Source: JAKEGN01 sp964465665 (GTDB taxonomy: Bacteria; Pseudomonadota; Gammaproteobacteria; Steroidobacterales; Woeseiaceae). Taken from it: DNA of 37,111 nt. This document shows positions 7,849-17,197 of this stretch, in pieces. The translations under genes were made by a program, and so were the position numbers. The notes under the pieces are model-generated. The model did not search any database, was not told the DNA's origin, and worked only from the letters and a program-made list of their open reading frames with translations. The stretch lies in the NCBI GenBank assembly GCA_964465665.1, contig CAYXKM010000324.1, forward strand, positions 1 through 37,111, in the 5' to 3' direction. The first letter of the stretch is position 1; every line of letters begins with the position of its first letter.

Positions 7849-9873
7849 ATGGCCAACAAAAGCAAATCTTACTCTGCGTATTCGGTTCTGGCGTCACTGC
7901 TCGCGGCGCTGCTTGTGATTACAGCCGGCATTGTCTACCTGCAGGTCGGGCGCACCAGCTCGTCCGGATCCGGAACGGCTGAACTCGCCGCGCTGTCGCA
8001 GGCGATTCCGCGTTACGCGAATGACGCTGTCAACGGCGAAACCGGCGCATTGCAACGCCTGGATGCCAGCGTCAATCGGCTTGCCGAGTTGCGCGACGCG
8101 GCCGCTGTCGGCGGATTGCCCGGTGGCTCTGGCGCCTGGCGTGATCTGGAGCAAAATGCCGGAACCCTGTTGCAGAAGCGTACCGAAATCGAAGCGATCG
8201 GCAACGCGCAGGTTTTCGTCAGCGAACACATGCTGCAGATGCTTATCGCATCGGATGCCCTGCATGATCATTCAGCGAGTACCGCCATAGTGCAGCAATT
8301 TCAGCAACGGGGAGCCAAGCTCGAGCAGGTTCTGCAGGGCCTGATGGTCAGCGCCGATCCGGAAGCCACCGCAAGCACGCTGGCAGCGGACATCGCATGG
8401 ATGCGCCAGGTCACGAATGCATTGTCCGGGGTCGCGAGTGAGCTTGACGTCCGTGCCCTGGATGCAGCGACACGCGAAGCGTCACTGGTGCCGGTCACCG
8501 GACTGCTGTCGGATATCGAGCAGCAGGTCAACCTTGCCGTCCAGGCAGCCGCCGGCATCAGCGATATCCGGGTCGGCCTCGAAGGGCTGTCAGAAACTGC
8601 GGGCACACTGCTGGACGGGGCTTTCGCTGACGAAAGCGATGCGGGGTCGGGCGGTCTTATTGCGAGTCCGTGGCTGCCTGTCAGCCTGCTCGCAGCAGCA
8701 CTGTTGTTGCTCGCCGGGCTTGCCGCGCTGTACGCCAGGTCAAAGGTGTACGAGAGAACATCGAGAGAACAGTCCGAGCAGAACGAGCGCAACCAGCAGG
8801 CCATTCTTCGTTTGCTCGATGAGCTGGGCAGTCTCGCCGACGGTGACCTGACTGTCGAAGCTACCGTTACCGAGGATATTACGGGGGCGATCGCAGACTC
8901 GATCAACTACGCGATCGAAAAACTGCGCGAACTGGTCGCAACCATCAATGAAACGGCGATCATGGTCGATTCGGCGGCAAAACAGACTGAAGGCACCGCC
9001 GTACATATGAAACGCGCAGCCGAGAATCAGGGCCGGGAAATCGCCGCAGCATCCGGCTCGATCGTATCGATGGCGGCATCGATCGAGGAAGTCTCTGGCA
9101 ATGCCGAACGATCGTCCGACGTGGCGCGGCATTCGGTGGAAGTGGCGCACAAGGGTGGCGCGGCGGTGCGCCGTACCATCGATGGAATGAATGCGATCCG
9201 GGAAACCATTCAGGACACCTCGAAGCGAATCAAGCGCCTCGGCGAAAGCTCGCAGGAAATTGGCAATATAGTCGAGTTGATCAATGATATTGCTGAGCAA
9301 ACGAACATCCTTGCATTGAATGCCTCGATCCAGGCGTCGATGGCTGGCGAAGCGGGTCGCGGATTCGCGGTGGTTGCGGACGAGGTTCAGAGACTGGCCG
9401 AGCGATCGACCAATGCCACGAAGCAAATCGAGGTCCTCGTACGGACAATCCAGGCCGATACCAATGAAGCCGTGGTCTCCATGGAGCGCAGTACGACCGA
9501 CGTTGTCGGTGGCGCACTGCTTGCAGAAAACGCCGGTGCCGCGCTGGATGAAATCGAACAGGTATCGAACCAGATTGCGAATCTCGTACAGAACATATCC
9601 GGATCGGCGCGGCAGCAGGCAGGTTCCGCTGCAGACGTGACCAGAAGGACCACCAAGCTCAAGGAAATCAGTGAGCAGACCAGCAAGGCGACAGCTGCAA
9701 CTGCTGCGTCCATTTCCAAGCTGTCCGAACTGGCGTCGCAACTGCGCAAGACCGTTGCCGGTTTTACGTTGCCGAATTCGGCGCTGCAGGCCACTCCGCT
9801 TGCTTCTGCCGTGTCGCGGCCGCAGGCGCCGAAGGCGAAATCTCCGCAGTCACGGGATCAGGCGGCCGGCTAG
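7849..9873 (+). CDS. pilJ: Type IV pilus methyl-accepting chemoreceptor PilJ
   Basis: A 674-residue inner-membrane chemoreceptor. TM1 is at about 11-32, an Ala-rich helical periplasmic domain follows (about 33-274), TM2 starts at W275, and a HAMP-like segment (LDELGSLADGDLTVE) leads into a long cytoplasmic coiled coil. The trypsin-like hairpin tip is at about 483-520 (EQTNILALNASIQASMAGEAGRG; the central 'NASIQASMAGE' replaces the usual NAAIEAARAGE and is typical of PilJ). It senses pilus tension or surface contact and controls ChpA. The C terminus is Pro/Ala/Lys-rich with no pentapeptide tether. No CheR-type pilK follows, unlike Pseudomonas; chpA begins 42 bases on. Confidence 0.95.
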   Translation: MANKSKSYSAYSVLASLLAALLVITAGIVYLQVGRTSSSGSGTAELAALSQAIPRYANDAVNGETGALQRLDASVNRLAELRDAAAVGGLPGGSGAWRDLEQNAGTLLQKRTEIEAIGNAQVFVSEHMLQMLIASDALHDHSASTAIVQQFQQRGAKLEQVLQGLMVSADPEATASTLAADIAWMRQVTNALSGVASELDVRALDAATREASLVPVTGLLSDIEQQVNLAVQAAAGISDIRVGLEGLSETAGTLLDGAFADESDAGSGGLIASPWLPVSLLAAALLLLAGLAALYARSKVYERTSREQSEQNERNQQAILRLLDELGSLADGDLTVEATVTEDITGAIADSINYAIEKLRELVATINETAIMVDSAAKQTEGTAVHMKRAAENQGREIAAASGSIVSMAASIEEVSGNAERSSDVARHSVEVAHKGGAAVRRTIDGMNAIRETIQDTSKRIKRLGESSQEIGNIVELINDIAEQTNILALNASIQASMAGEAGRGFAVVADEVQRLAERSTNATKQIEVLVRTIQADTNEAVVSMERSTTDVVGGALLAENAGAALDEIEQVSNQIANLVQNISGSARQQAGSAADVTRRTTKLKEISEQTSKATAATAASISKLSELASQLRKTVAGFTLPNSALQATPLASAVSRPQAPKAKSPQSRDQAAG

Positions 9874-9915
9874 CTGGTGCCCGTCCACAGCATTCGAAAT
9901 CTGCGGCAAGGAACA

Positions 9916-12900
9916 ATGAGCAGCGACACCGGTATCCAGGAACAGCGACGCGAAATCGGCGGGGGCATCGAATCCCCGGCGATGGCGCTCGCCGTTATCA
10001 GCCATGAGCTGATGGAAACCATTCGCAACGCACACCTCGCCCTCGAAGACTGCGTCGACGGTCGTGGCGGCTCCGCTGCGCTGGTGCGCAGCGGGCAATT
10101 GCTGCACCAGGTTGCCGGTGCTCTCAAAATCACCGAGACCTACGGCGCCGCATTGCTCGCGGAGGAAATGGACGAGGTTTGCAATTACCTGGCCAATCTG
10201 CGCGCCGGCAAGGGGCGGGAAGACGGTCTCGAGGCTCTGACTCGCGCTATGGTGCAGTTGCCGATATACATAGAACGACTGATCAGCGGCGGTCGCGATA
10301 TTGCTCTCGTTCTGCTGCCGATGCTCAATGACCTGCGCGCGGCGCGCGGCCGGCCGCTACTGTCCGAAGGCACGCTGCTGCTGCTAAACCTTTCACCCAA
10401 CCGAAAGACGCCGGGCGGCAGGCAGCGCGACGCAAGCGGCGAGGACCCGATATTCGTAGCAACGAAATTGCGACCCAGGTTTCAGCTGGCGCTACTCGGG
10501 TGGATCAAGGGCGGTGACTCGGCCCGACATCTAAAGACACTGAGCCATGTTGCCGCGGCGCTGCAGCAGTCTGCCAATCGTGACGACATGTTCCAGCTTT
10601 GGTGGGTGATAGGCGGCGTTCTCGAATCGCTGCAGAACGGCGGCCTGGAGACTTCGGTTGCACTGAAGCGGCTTCTGGGCCAGGCCGATCGGCAGATGAA
10701 ACTCATGATAGACAAGGGCACCGGCGTCTTCGACGAGCATTCGGTAACCGATCTGCTGAACAACCTGTTGTACTACGTCGCCCGATCAGGCAACGCGGGT
10801 GAGCGAATCAGTGAGATTCGTGCGGCGTTCAATCTGTCCGACCTGCTGCCCGGCGATGAACAGGTCGAACATGCCCGGGAAAAACTCTCGGCACCCAGCG
10901 TCAAGCTCATGCAGACGGTCGGATCTGCAATCAAGGAGGATCTTGCCCGCGTCAAGGATGTGCTGGATATCTATGTTCGCACTGGCATGAACAAATCGTC
11001 CGAGCTGGTGCCGCAACTCGACATGCTGAAGAAAATCAGTGACACGCTGGGAGTGCTCGGCCTGGGCGAACTGCGCGGCGACATCGAAACAGAAATTGAA
11101 TCACTGAAGGCGATCGTGCAGCGCGGCGGTGTTGCCAGGGAACAGACCATTATCGAAATCGCCTCCACCCTTCTGAAGGTTGAAGACCGACTCGACCGGC
11201 AACTGCTGCGATTGATTGCCCCCGAGGAACCGTTGCCACCGGGACCCGACGGCAAGGCAGTCGAACCGGAGGATCCCGAGTACACCGAGGTGGCCGAAGC
11301 AGTGATGCGCGAAAGCATCATCAATCTGGCTCGAATAAAGGAGACGTTCAGCCAGAGCCTGGCTTCACCGGGAGATTCCCAGGGCCTCGATGCGATTCCC
11401 GCTCTCATACGCGGCATCAAGGCCGGCCTGATGATGCTGAACAAGACACGGGCGATGGAAGTTGTCGATCGCGTCGGCAACCTGCTGGTGCTCTCATTGC
11501 GAGGGTCCGGCCCGCGCCGGCTGACACAGAAAGAAACGGACCGGCTGGCTGATGCTATCGTCAGCATCGAGTACTACATGGAGACAGTAAAGGCGGGCCG
11601 CCGCGAGCCGTGGTACATGCTCGACAACGCCGAAGCCTGCCTCGCAGTCCTACGTGACCTGGAAACCCGGTTGAAGAAGGACAAGACCGAAGAATCTCCG
11701 GCATCACAAACCCTGAAAGTGTCCCGTGCCGAACTCGGCGCAGCCATGCAACCGGCAGCCGGGAAAATGCAGGCGACCGAGGCCATGCCGATGCAGGTTG
11801 TCGCTCGTACCGCCGAGCACCTGGACCCGGAGCTATTAGAACTTTTCATCGAGGAAGCCAAGGAAGAAATCGTTTCAATCAAACGCAATCTTCCGCAGTG
11901 GGCGGAAGCGCCTGATGACATGGAAACGCTGATAACCGTCCGGCGCTCGTTTCATACACTGAAGGGCAGTGGCCGCATGGTCGGCGCCGAACGAATCGGC
12001 GAGTATTGCTGGGCGATCGAGAGTCTGTTGAACAAGCTGATCAATCACACGCTTGCAAGAACTCCGCCGATGGTCAGTTTCATACAGCAGGCTGCGGCGG
12101 TTGTTCCGGAACTTGTCGAGCAGCTTGAGGTAGGTACCGAACCGTCCTCGGACATCAACCTCATCATGGCCCGCGCCAACGCGTTCGCAGATGGCGATCC
12201 GAATGCTGCGGTAGTGCCCATCGCTGCGGCAAGACCGGAGGTCAAAGCGGAAGAGCCGCCTGCGCTGGAAATGGATCCGGTCCTGCTGGATATTTTTGCG
12301 AAGGAGACTGCGGGACACCTGAAGGTCATCAAGGACTACATCGAAGCCTGCCAGGGCCACCGGCCACCATTTCATGTCACCGACAAGTTGTATCGCGCGT
12401 GCCATACATTGCATGGCAGTGCAAACATGGCAAATGTCGAGCGTGGCGTCGCTGTTGCCGGCGCGCTGAACCGGTTCGTCCGCCGCGTTTACGATCACAA
12501 GGTCGGTTTCATGCAATCCGGTGTCGATGCAATCAAGGCGGCAGCAAAAGCAATAACGACTATCGTCGCGGATATCAACAAAGCGGAGCGGAATCGCAGT
12601 GACTTCGTAGTGCTCATCGAGCACATGAGCAGGCTGACCAACGCTGTCCTGCCGATGCGGACGCCGGAGCAGGACTCAGAGCCGGAGGATGCGGTAGGAG
12701 TCGAGCCGGCGGAAGAGGCAGGCGAAGAAGCAGGTTACGACGCCGAGATTGCTGCAATTTTTTCGGAGGAGGCGGCGGAACTGCTGGAGGCTGCTGACCA
12801 GGCTCTGGTCTCCTGGAGCAAGAACAAGAATGAGCGGCAGCACGTCGAGGAACTTAAACGTCATTTGCATACGCTGAAGGGCGGTGCGCGAATGTCGGGT

Positions 12901-15270
12901 ATCACAGCGATGGGCAACCTGAGCCATGAGCTGGAGGCGCTGCTCATCAATATCGACGACGGCAGGGTTCAGGCCGGGCCGAAAGTGGACGAACTGCTGC
13001 AACAAAGTATCGACGAGCTGCACCGCATGCGCGACACGGTAATCGCGGGCAAGAAAGTTGTTGCCGCTCCTGAGCTCGAGTCACGGATACGGCGAGCGAA
13101 CTCAGGCGAGACGCTGGTCGCAAAGGTTGTGGTACCGCCGAAAGTCGTACAGGACCTGGATACCGCGGAATCCGTATCCGTCGAATTCACGATCGAGCCG
13201 GAAGACACGGTCAGCATGGTTATCGTGGATGAACCGCCCAAAGCAGAGGTACCACCGGCGCCGCCGGCAATGCGGGAACCACCGCAACCGAGACGGCCGG
13301 AGGAGAAACCCGAATCGCCGGCGGTCAGGCCGCCGAAGATTCCGCCGATCGAGCCGGAACCACCGGTGCTGTTGGCTGGCGACGAGCCACTGGCACCCGA
13401 GCCGGGCGGGTTGGCCGAAGTCCGGCCCGTGCCCTCCCGGGGCGGCGATGCGCGCCAGGAATTTGCGCGTATCGATGCCGAGCTCCTTGAGGACCTGTTG
13501 AATGCCGCCGGCGAAATCAGCATTTATCATTCACGCCTGAGCCAGCAGATCAAGACGTTCGAATTTCACGTCGAGGAGCTCGAACAGACCGTAGCCCGGC
13601 TCCGGGACCAGCTGCGCAAGCTGGAGATGGAGACTGAAGCGCAGATCATGCACGGGCACCAGGAAACCCTGGTCGCCCAGGATTTCGACCCGCTGGAGCT
13701 GGATCGATACTCGAACATCCAGCAGTTGTCGCGGGCTTTAGCGGAGTCGACAAACGATCTGCACAGCATCAAGGATCTGTTGCGCGGTCAGATATCCGAA
13801 GCAGAAACTCTGCTGGTGCAGCAGCAGCGCGTGACGGCAGAGCTGCAGGACGGCCTCATGCGCACGCGCATGGTGCCCTTTCAGCGTCACGTGCCGAGGC
13901 TCACGCGGCTGGTCCGGCAGGCTGCGGTGGAGTCTGGCAAGCGCGCGGAACTTGCCGTCGAGGGAGCATCGGGAGAACTCGACCGGCAGGTGCTCGACAA
14001 GATGTTGCCGCCGTTCGAGCACATGATGCGCAACGCCGTTGTCCACGGCATCGAGAAACCGGAAGCGAGACAGGCAGCTGGCAAACCGGCGACCGGACGC
14101 ATAACGATACGGCTTCATCGTGAAGGCGCTGAAATGGTCATCGACGTTGCCGACGATGGTGGCGGCCTGAACGTGTCGGCAATTCGCCGAAAGGCGTTCG
14201 AGAAGGGCTTGTTGAAAGCCGACAGCAAGGTTTCTGACGAGGAAATAATGCAGCTGATCCTTACCCCTGGATTCAGCACGGCAAGCAGCGTTACCCAGAC
14301 GGCCGGGCGTGGCGTCGGCATGGACGTTGTGGCCAACGAGATCAAGAAGCTCGGAGGGTCGCTGCAAATTTCGTCGGTGACGGGCCAGGGGACGAATTTT
14401 ACTATTCGCCTGCCGTTTACCCTCGCAATAACCCAGGCGCTGATCGTACGCACCGGGGAAGAGATATACGCATTGCCGTTGCCGACCGTCGAGGGCGTTG
14501 CCCGGATATCCCGTGCCGACCTCGAGCGCATGCTGAGCCAGAGTGAGCCCAGCTACGAGTACGGCGAACAGACCTACCGGTTTCGCCACCTGGGCATGTA
14601 CCTCGGCGGACAATCGGCAAAACTGCCGGAAGACGACAGTTTCGTACCTGTAATCCTGGTGCGGGCCGGTGACCACTCGGCGGCGTTGCTGACCGACGAG
14701 ATGATTGCTAGCCAGGAAATAGTGGTCAAGTCACTCGGGCCGCAGCTTTCAAGCATTCGCGGAATTTCCGGGGCGACAATTCTCGGCGATGGGCGCATCG
14801 TGCTGATTCTGGATATCAATGCACTCGTTCGGCAGGGCGCGCCGGTCGTCGAACTGAAAAAGACAGCGCCGGCACCGACCGACCAGCGACCGCTTGCACT
14901 GGTCGTCGACGATTCGATCACCGTAAGGCGCGTCATGGAACGTTTCCTGCAACGCAACGGCATGCGTGTGGTCACAGCGAAGGACGGGCTCGATGCAATC
15001 AGTACGCTGTCGGAAACCAAACCTGACATTATTCTTCTCGATATCGAGATGCCGCGCATGGACGGTTACGAGTTTGCGAAGCACGTGCGCAACGACGAAC
15101 GTGTCTCGGATGTCCCGATCATCATGATCACGTCACGCGTCGGCGATAAACATCGCGCAAGAGCAATAGAAATCGGAGTCAACGACTACCTCGGCAAGCC
15201 CTACCAGGACGCGCGGTTGCTGGATTCCATTCAACGCCTGCTCGAAGAACGAGGAATCTCGTTGGGATGA
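9916..15270 (+). CDS. chpA: Hybrid chemotaxis sensor kinase ChpA/PilL
   Basis: A 1784-residue CheA-type hybrid kinase of the twitching-motility pathway. An N-terminal FimL-like region (about 1-560) lacks Hpt histidines. Three Hpt domains follow with phospho-accepting histidines H680 (FHTLKGSGRM), H830 (CHTLHGSANM) and H985 (HTLKGGARM). Then come a Pro/Glu-rich linker (about 1100-1180), the dimerisation helices, the HATPase (N-box MMRNAVVHG at 1370; GRGVGMDVV; SVTGQGTNFTIRLPF), a CheW domain (about 1480-1610) and a receiver with D1709 in LLDIEMPRMDGYEF. Pseudomonas ChpA is much longer (about 2470) with more Hpt-type modules. Start ATG9916 follows AAGGA; an in-frame GTG at 9877, four bases after the pilJ stop, would add 13 residues. 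Confidence 0.95.
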   Translation: MSSDTGIQEQRREIGGGIESPAMALAVISHELMETIRNAHLALEDCVDGRGGSAALVRSGQLLHQVAGALKITETYGAALLAEEMDEVCNYLANLRAGKGREDGLEALTRAMVQLPIYIERLISGGRDIALVLLPMLNDLRAARGRPLLSEGTLLLLNLSPNRKTPGGRQRDASGEDPIFVATKLRPRFQLALLGWIKGGDSARHLKTLSHVAAALQQSANRDDMFQLWWVIGGVLESLQNGGLETSVALKRLLGQADRQMKLMIDKGTGVFDEHSVTDLLNNLLYYVARSGNAGERISEIRAAFNLSDLLPGDEQVEHAREKLSAPSVKLMQTVGSAIKEDLARVKDVLDIYVRTGMNKSSELVPQLDMLKKISDTLGVLGLGELRGDIETEIESLKAIVQRGGVAREQTIIEIASTLLKVEDRLDRQLLRLIAPEEPLPPGPDGKAVEPEDPEYTEVAEAVMRESIINLARIKETFSQSLASPGDSQGLDAIPALIRGIKAGLMMLNKTRAMEVVDRVGNLLVLSLRGSGPRRLTQKETDRLADAIVSIEYYMETVKAGRREPWYMLDNAEACLAVLRDLETRLKKDKTEESPASQTLKVSRAELGAAMQPAAGKMQATEAMPMQVVARTAEHLDPELLELFIEEAKEEIVSIKRNLPQWAEAPDDMETLITVRRSFHTLKGSGRMVGAERIGEYCWAIESLLNKLINHTLARTPPMVSFIQQAAAVVPELVEQLEVGTEPSSDINLIMARANAFADGDPNAAVVPIAAARPEVKAEEPPALEMDPVLLDIFAKETAGHLKVIKDYIEACQGHRPPFHVTDKLYRACHTLHGSANMANVERGVAVAGALNRFVRRVYDHKVGFMQSGVDAIKAAAKAITTIVADINKAERNRSDFVVLIEHMSRLTNAVLPMRTPEQDSEPEDAVGVEPAEEAGEEAGYDAEIAAIFSEEAAELLEAADQALVSWSKNKNERQHVEELKRHLHTLKGGARMSGITAMGNLSHELEALLINIDDGRVQAGPKVDELLQQSIDELHRMRDTVIAGKKVVAAPELESRIRRANSGETLVAKVVVPPKVVQDLDTAESVSVEFTIEPEDTVSMVIVDEPPKAEVPPAPPAMREPPQPRRPEEKPESPAVRPPKIPPIEPEPPVLLAGDEPLAPEPGGLAEVRPVPSRGGDARQEFARIDAELLEDLLNAAGEISIYHSRLSQQIKTFEFHVEELEQTVARLRDQLRKLEMETEAQIMHGHQETLVAQDFDPLELDRYSNIQQLSRALAESTNDLHSIKDLLRGQISEAETLLVQQQRVTAELQDGLMRTRMVPFQRHVPRLTRLVRQAAVESGKRAELAVEGASGELDRQVLDKMLPPFEHMMRNAVVHGIEKPEARQAAGKPATGRITIRLHREGAEMVIDVADDGGGLNVSAIRRKAFEKGLLKADSKVSDEEIMQLILTPGFSTASSVTQTAGRGVGMDVVANEIKKLGGSLQISSVTGQGTNFTIRLPFTLAITQALIVRTGEEIYALPLPTVEGVARISRADLERMLSQSEPSYEYGEQTYRFRHLGMYLGGQSAKLPEDDSFVPVILVRAGDHSAALLTDEMIASQEIVVKSLGPQLSSIRGISGATILGDGRIVLILDINALVRQGAPVVELKKTAPAPTDQRPLALVVDDSITVRRVMERFLQRNGMRVVTAKDGLDAISTLSETKPDIILLDIEMPRMDGYEFAKHVRNDERVSDVPIIMITSRVGDKHRARAIEIGVNDYLGKPYQDARLLDSIQRLLEERGISLG

Positions 15271-15737
15271 GTGACGAATCTGAAGAACTGTACAGTCTGC
15301 TCATACCGCTGGCCGAAGACCGCCTCATCGTGCCGCGCGCCTGCGTAGCGGAGGTCGTGCGGTTCGGGAAATCCGACGTCGCCCAGGGAGGGCAGGCATG
15401 GATGGTTGGTACCGTCAACTGGAACGGCCGGGCGCTGCCCGTCGTATCTTTCGAGGGCATGATCGGCAAGGACATTCCTGCGACGACAGGGCGAACCCGG
15501 ATAGTCGTCTTCTATTCGACCATCGCGAAATTGAAAAGCGGCCACTTTGGAGTTCTGACGCAGGGATTTCCGCAGCTGGTGCGGGTCAATCGCCAGGTAT
15601 TGCGCCTCGATTCCACCGACGGCTGGCCCGCTGCGGCCCCGGTCCTTTGCAAAGTCCGGATGATCAATGAGTATCCGCTCATTCCGGACCTCGGAAAGAT
15701 CGAGTCGATGATTGCTGAGGAATCCTTGCAAGCCTGA
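15267..15737 (+). CDS. chpC: CheW-like protein ChpC
   Basis: A 156-residue CheW-domain protein encoded right after ChpA, with ATG overlapping the chpA stop (ATGA). ChpC is a second adaptor thought to bring other receptors to ChpA. Visible CheW features are IVPRACVAEVVRF, MVGTVNWNGRALPVVSF and the C-terminal strand around VRMINEYPLIPDL. It ends 16 bases before the convergent rsmE. ChpB (methylesterase), which lies between chpA and chpC in Pseudomonas, is absent. Confidence 0.88.
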   Translation: MSDESEELYSLLIPLAEDRLIVPRACVAEVVRFGKSDVAQGGQAWMVGTVNWNGRALPVVSFEGMIGKDIPATTGRTRIVVFYSTIAKLKSGHFGVLTQGFPQLVRVNRQVLRLDSTDGWPAAAPVLCKVRMINEYPLIPDLGKIESMIAEESLQA

Positions 15738-15753
15738 CGCGCACCTGCATGCA

Positions 15754-16497
15754 TCAGTCGGCAAGCCGCCTCAGATCCCCGAATCGTGACTGTAGTACGG
15801 CAACAGCGGCGAGCGCCGCGGTTTCGGTACGCAGGATCCGCGGTCCCAGCGACACCGGCTGAAACCCGCAGCTTATCGCGAGCGCAATCTCCGCCTCGTT
15901 CAGACCTCCTTCCGGGCCTATCAGCAAGGTCAGTGAGTCGTCGATTCGCTGCAGATTGCCGACAGGTTCTCCGCTGCCCGCCTGCAATATCAGGCGCGAG
16001 CCGCGAACAGATTCCGCAAGTACTTCCTCGAGGTCCGCTGCCGCATCGATGACAGGAACGATGTTTCGTCCACACTGTTCGCACGCACCCTGGGCAATGC
16101 GCTGCCAATGCCCGATTCTTTTCCCGGCGCGATCGTCCCTGAGCCGGACCACGGAATATGCGGTGTGCACGGGTGAAATTTGCTGCACGCCGAGCTCCGT
16201 TGCTTTCTGTATGACGAAATCCATGCGCTCGCCACGCGAAATCCCCTGTATCAGCCGGATCGAAAGCGGCGATTCGACGTCGCGCGACGAAAGTGGGCCG
16301 GGCCGCAATTGCACGCGTTGTCGATCGATCTCCCCGATGACGGCCGGATACTCGCCGGCGCGTCCGTCGAACACAACGATGGTATCGCCGCTGCGGACTC
16401 TCAATACACGAGTGAGGTAGTGCGCTCGTTCGCCGTCCAGCCACAGATCATCACCGGATCGTATCGGTGCGGGCACAAATATTCTGAAGCTCGACAT
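15754..16497 (-). CDS. rsmE: 16S rRNA (uracil-1498-N3)-methyltransferase RsmE
   Basis: A 247-residue SPOUT-class methyltransferase that makes m3U1498 in the ribosomal decoding region. The N-terminal PUA-like domain starts SSFRIFVP and includes HYLTRVLRVRSGD. ERMDFVIQKATELGVQQI leads into the knot domain with LLIGPEGGLNEAEI and the C-terminal SAM loop LGPRILRTETAA. ATG16497 gives family length; the frame continues to 16593 but overlaps the divergent ampD. A TTGACA hexamer upstream is discussed under findings. In Pseudomonas rsmE also closes the chp region. Confidence 0.95.
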   Translation of the reverse strand: MSSFRIFVPAPIRSGDDLWLDGERAHYLTRVLRVRSGDTIVVFDGRAGEYPAVIGEIDRQRVQLRPGPLSSRDVESPLSIRLIQGISRGERMDFVIQKATELGVQQISPVHTAYSVVRLRDDRAGKRIGHWQRIAQGACEQCGRNIVPVIDAAADLEEVLAESVRGSRLILQAGSGEPVGNLQRIDDSLTLLIGPEGGLNEAEIALAISCGFQPVSLGPRILRTETAALAAVAVLQSRFGDLRRLAD

Positions 16498-16591
16498 CGC
16501 CTCATTAGGCAATTTTCGCACCGCCTGTGTCAAAATTGGCCGGGTAACTGCGGCAAGTGCATCCACTTCCGCGCTGGGCGGAATCGGCATC

Positions 16592-17167
16592 ATGGGAAAA
16601 AAGCGGCAAGGGACCTTTCACGTGAGTCCGGAAACGGGCCTGATCGAACCCGCTGTCCTTTGCCTGTCGCCAAATCAGGACGACCGTCCGGAGGGCTGCG
16701 AGCCCGAGCTGGTCGTGATACACGGCATCAGCCTGCCGCCCGGTCGCTATGGCGGGCCGGAAATCGAGCAGCTGTTCACCAATTGCCTGGACTGGAATGC
16801 GCACCCGTATTTCCAGCAAATTCGCGGCTTGCAGGTATCGACGCACCTGTTGATTCGGCGCGACGGTACGGTGATGCAGTTCGTTCCCTTTCACCGTCGC
16901 GCCTGGCATGCAGGGGACTCCCGATTTCGCGGGCGTACGCGCTGCAATGATTTTTCCCTGGGCATCGAACTTGAGGGTAGCGACGAAGAAAGCTACACCG
17001 ATGTTCAGTACCGGCAGCTTGCCGGGGTAATTCGTGCCATCTGCGCCGCGTATCCGGCGCTTTCGATTCGCGAAATTGCCGGGCATTGCGATATTTCCCC
17101 GGGAAGAAAGTCCGATCCGGGTCCTGCTTTCGACTGGCTGCGCTTGTATGATGGCGTGGCCCGCTGA
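16592..17167 (+). CDS. ampD: 1,6-anhydro-N-acetylmuramyl-L-alanine amidase AmpD
   Basis: A cytoplasmic zinc amidase (191 residues) that cleaves the stem peptide from 1,6-anhydroMurNAc during peptidoglycan recycling and thereby limits AmpR-type beta-lactamase induction. The zinc ligands are clear: H44 in VVIHGIS, H165 in IAGHCDI and D175 in GRKSDPG. The catalytic glutamate is E126 in GIELEGS. These correspond to H34/H154/D164/E116 of E. coli. The N terminus has no signal peptide, as expected for true AmpD. GGCGGA lies upstream of ATG16592. Followed by ampE after 30 bases; divergent from rsmE. Confidence 0.95.
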   Translation: MGKKRQGTFHVSPETGLIEPAVLCLSPNQDDRPEGCEPELVVIHGISLPPGRYGGPEIEQLFTNCLDWNAHPYFQQIRGLQVSTHLLIRRDGTVMQFVPFHRRAWHAGDSRFRGRTRCNDFSLGIELEGSDEESYTDVQYRQLAGVIRAICAAYPALSIREIAGHCDISPGRKSDPGPAFDWLRLYDGVAR

Positions 17168-17197
17168 TTGGGCATCCGGCCTCGTAGCAAAGACACA

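Noticed and set aside
13738..14676. 312-codon minus-strand frame inside chpA, and a 300-codon plus-strand frame at 26920-27822
   Set aside because: Both are antisense to well-supported genes and translate as Arg/His/Gln-rich sequence without family features.
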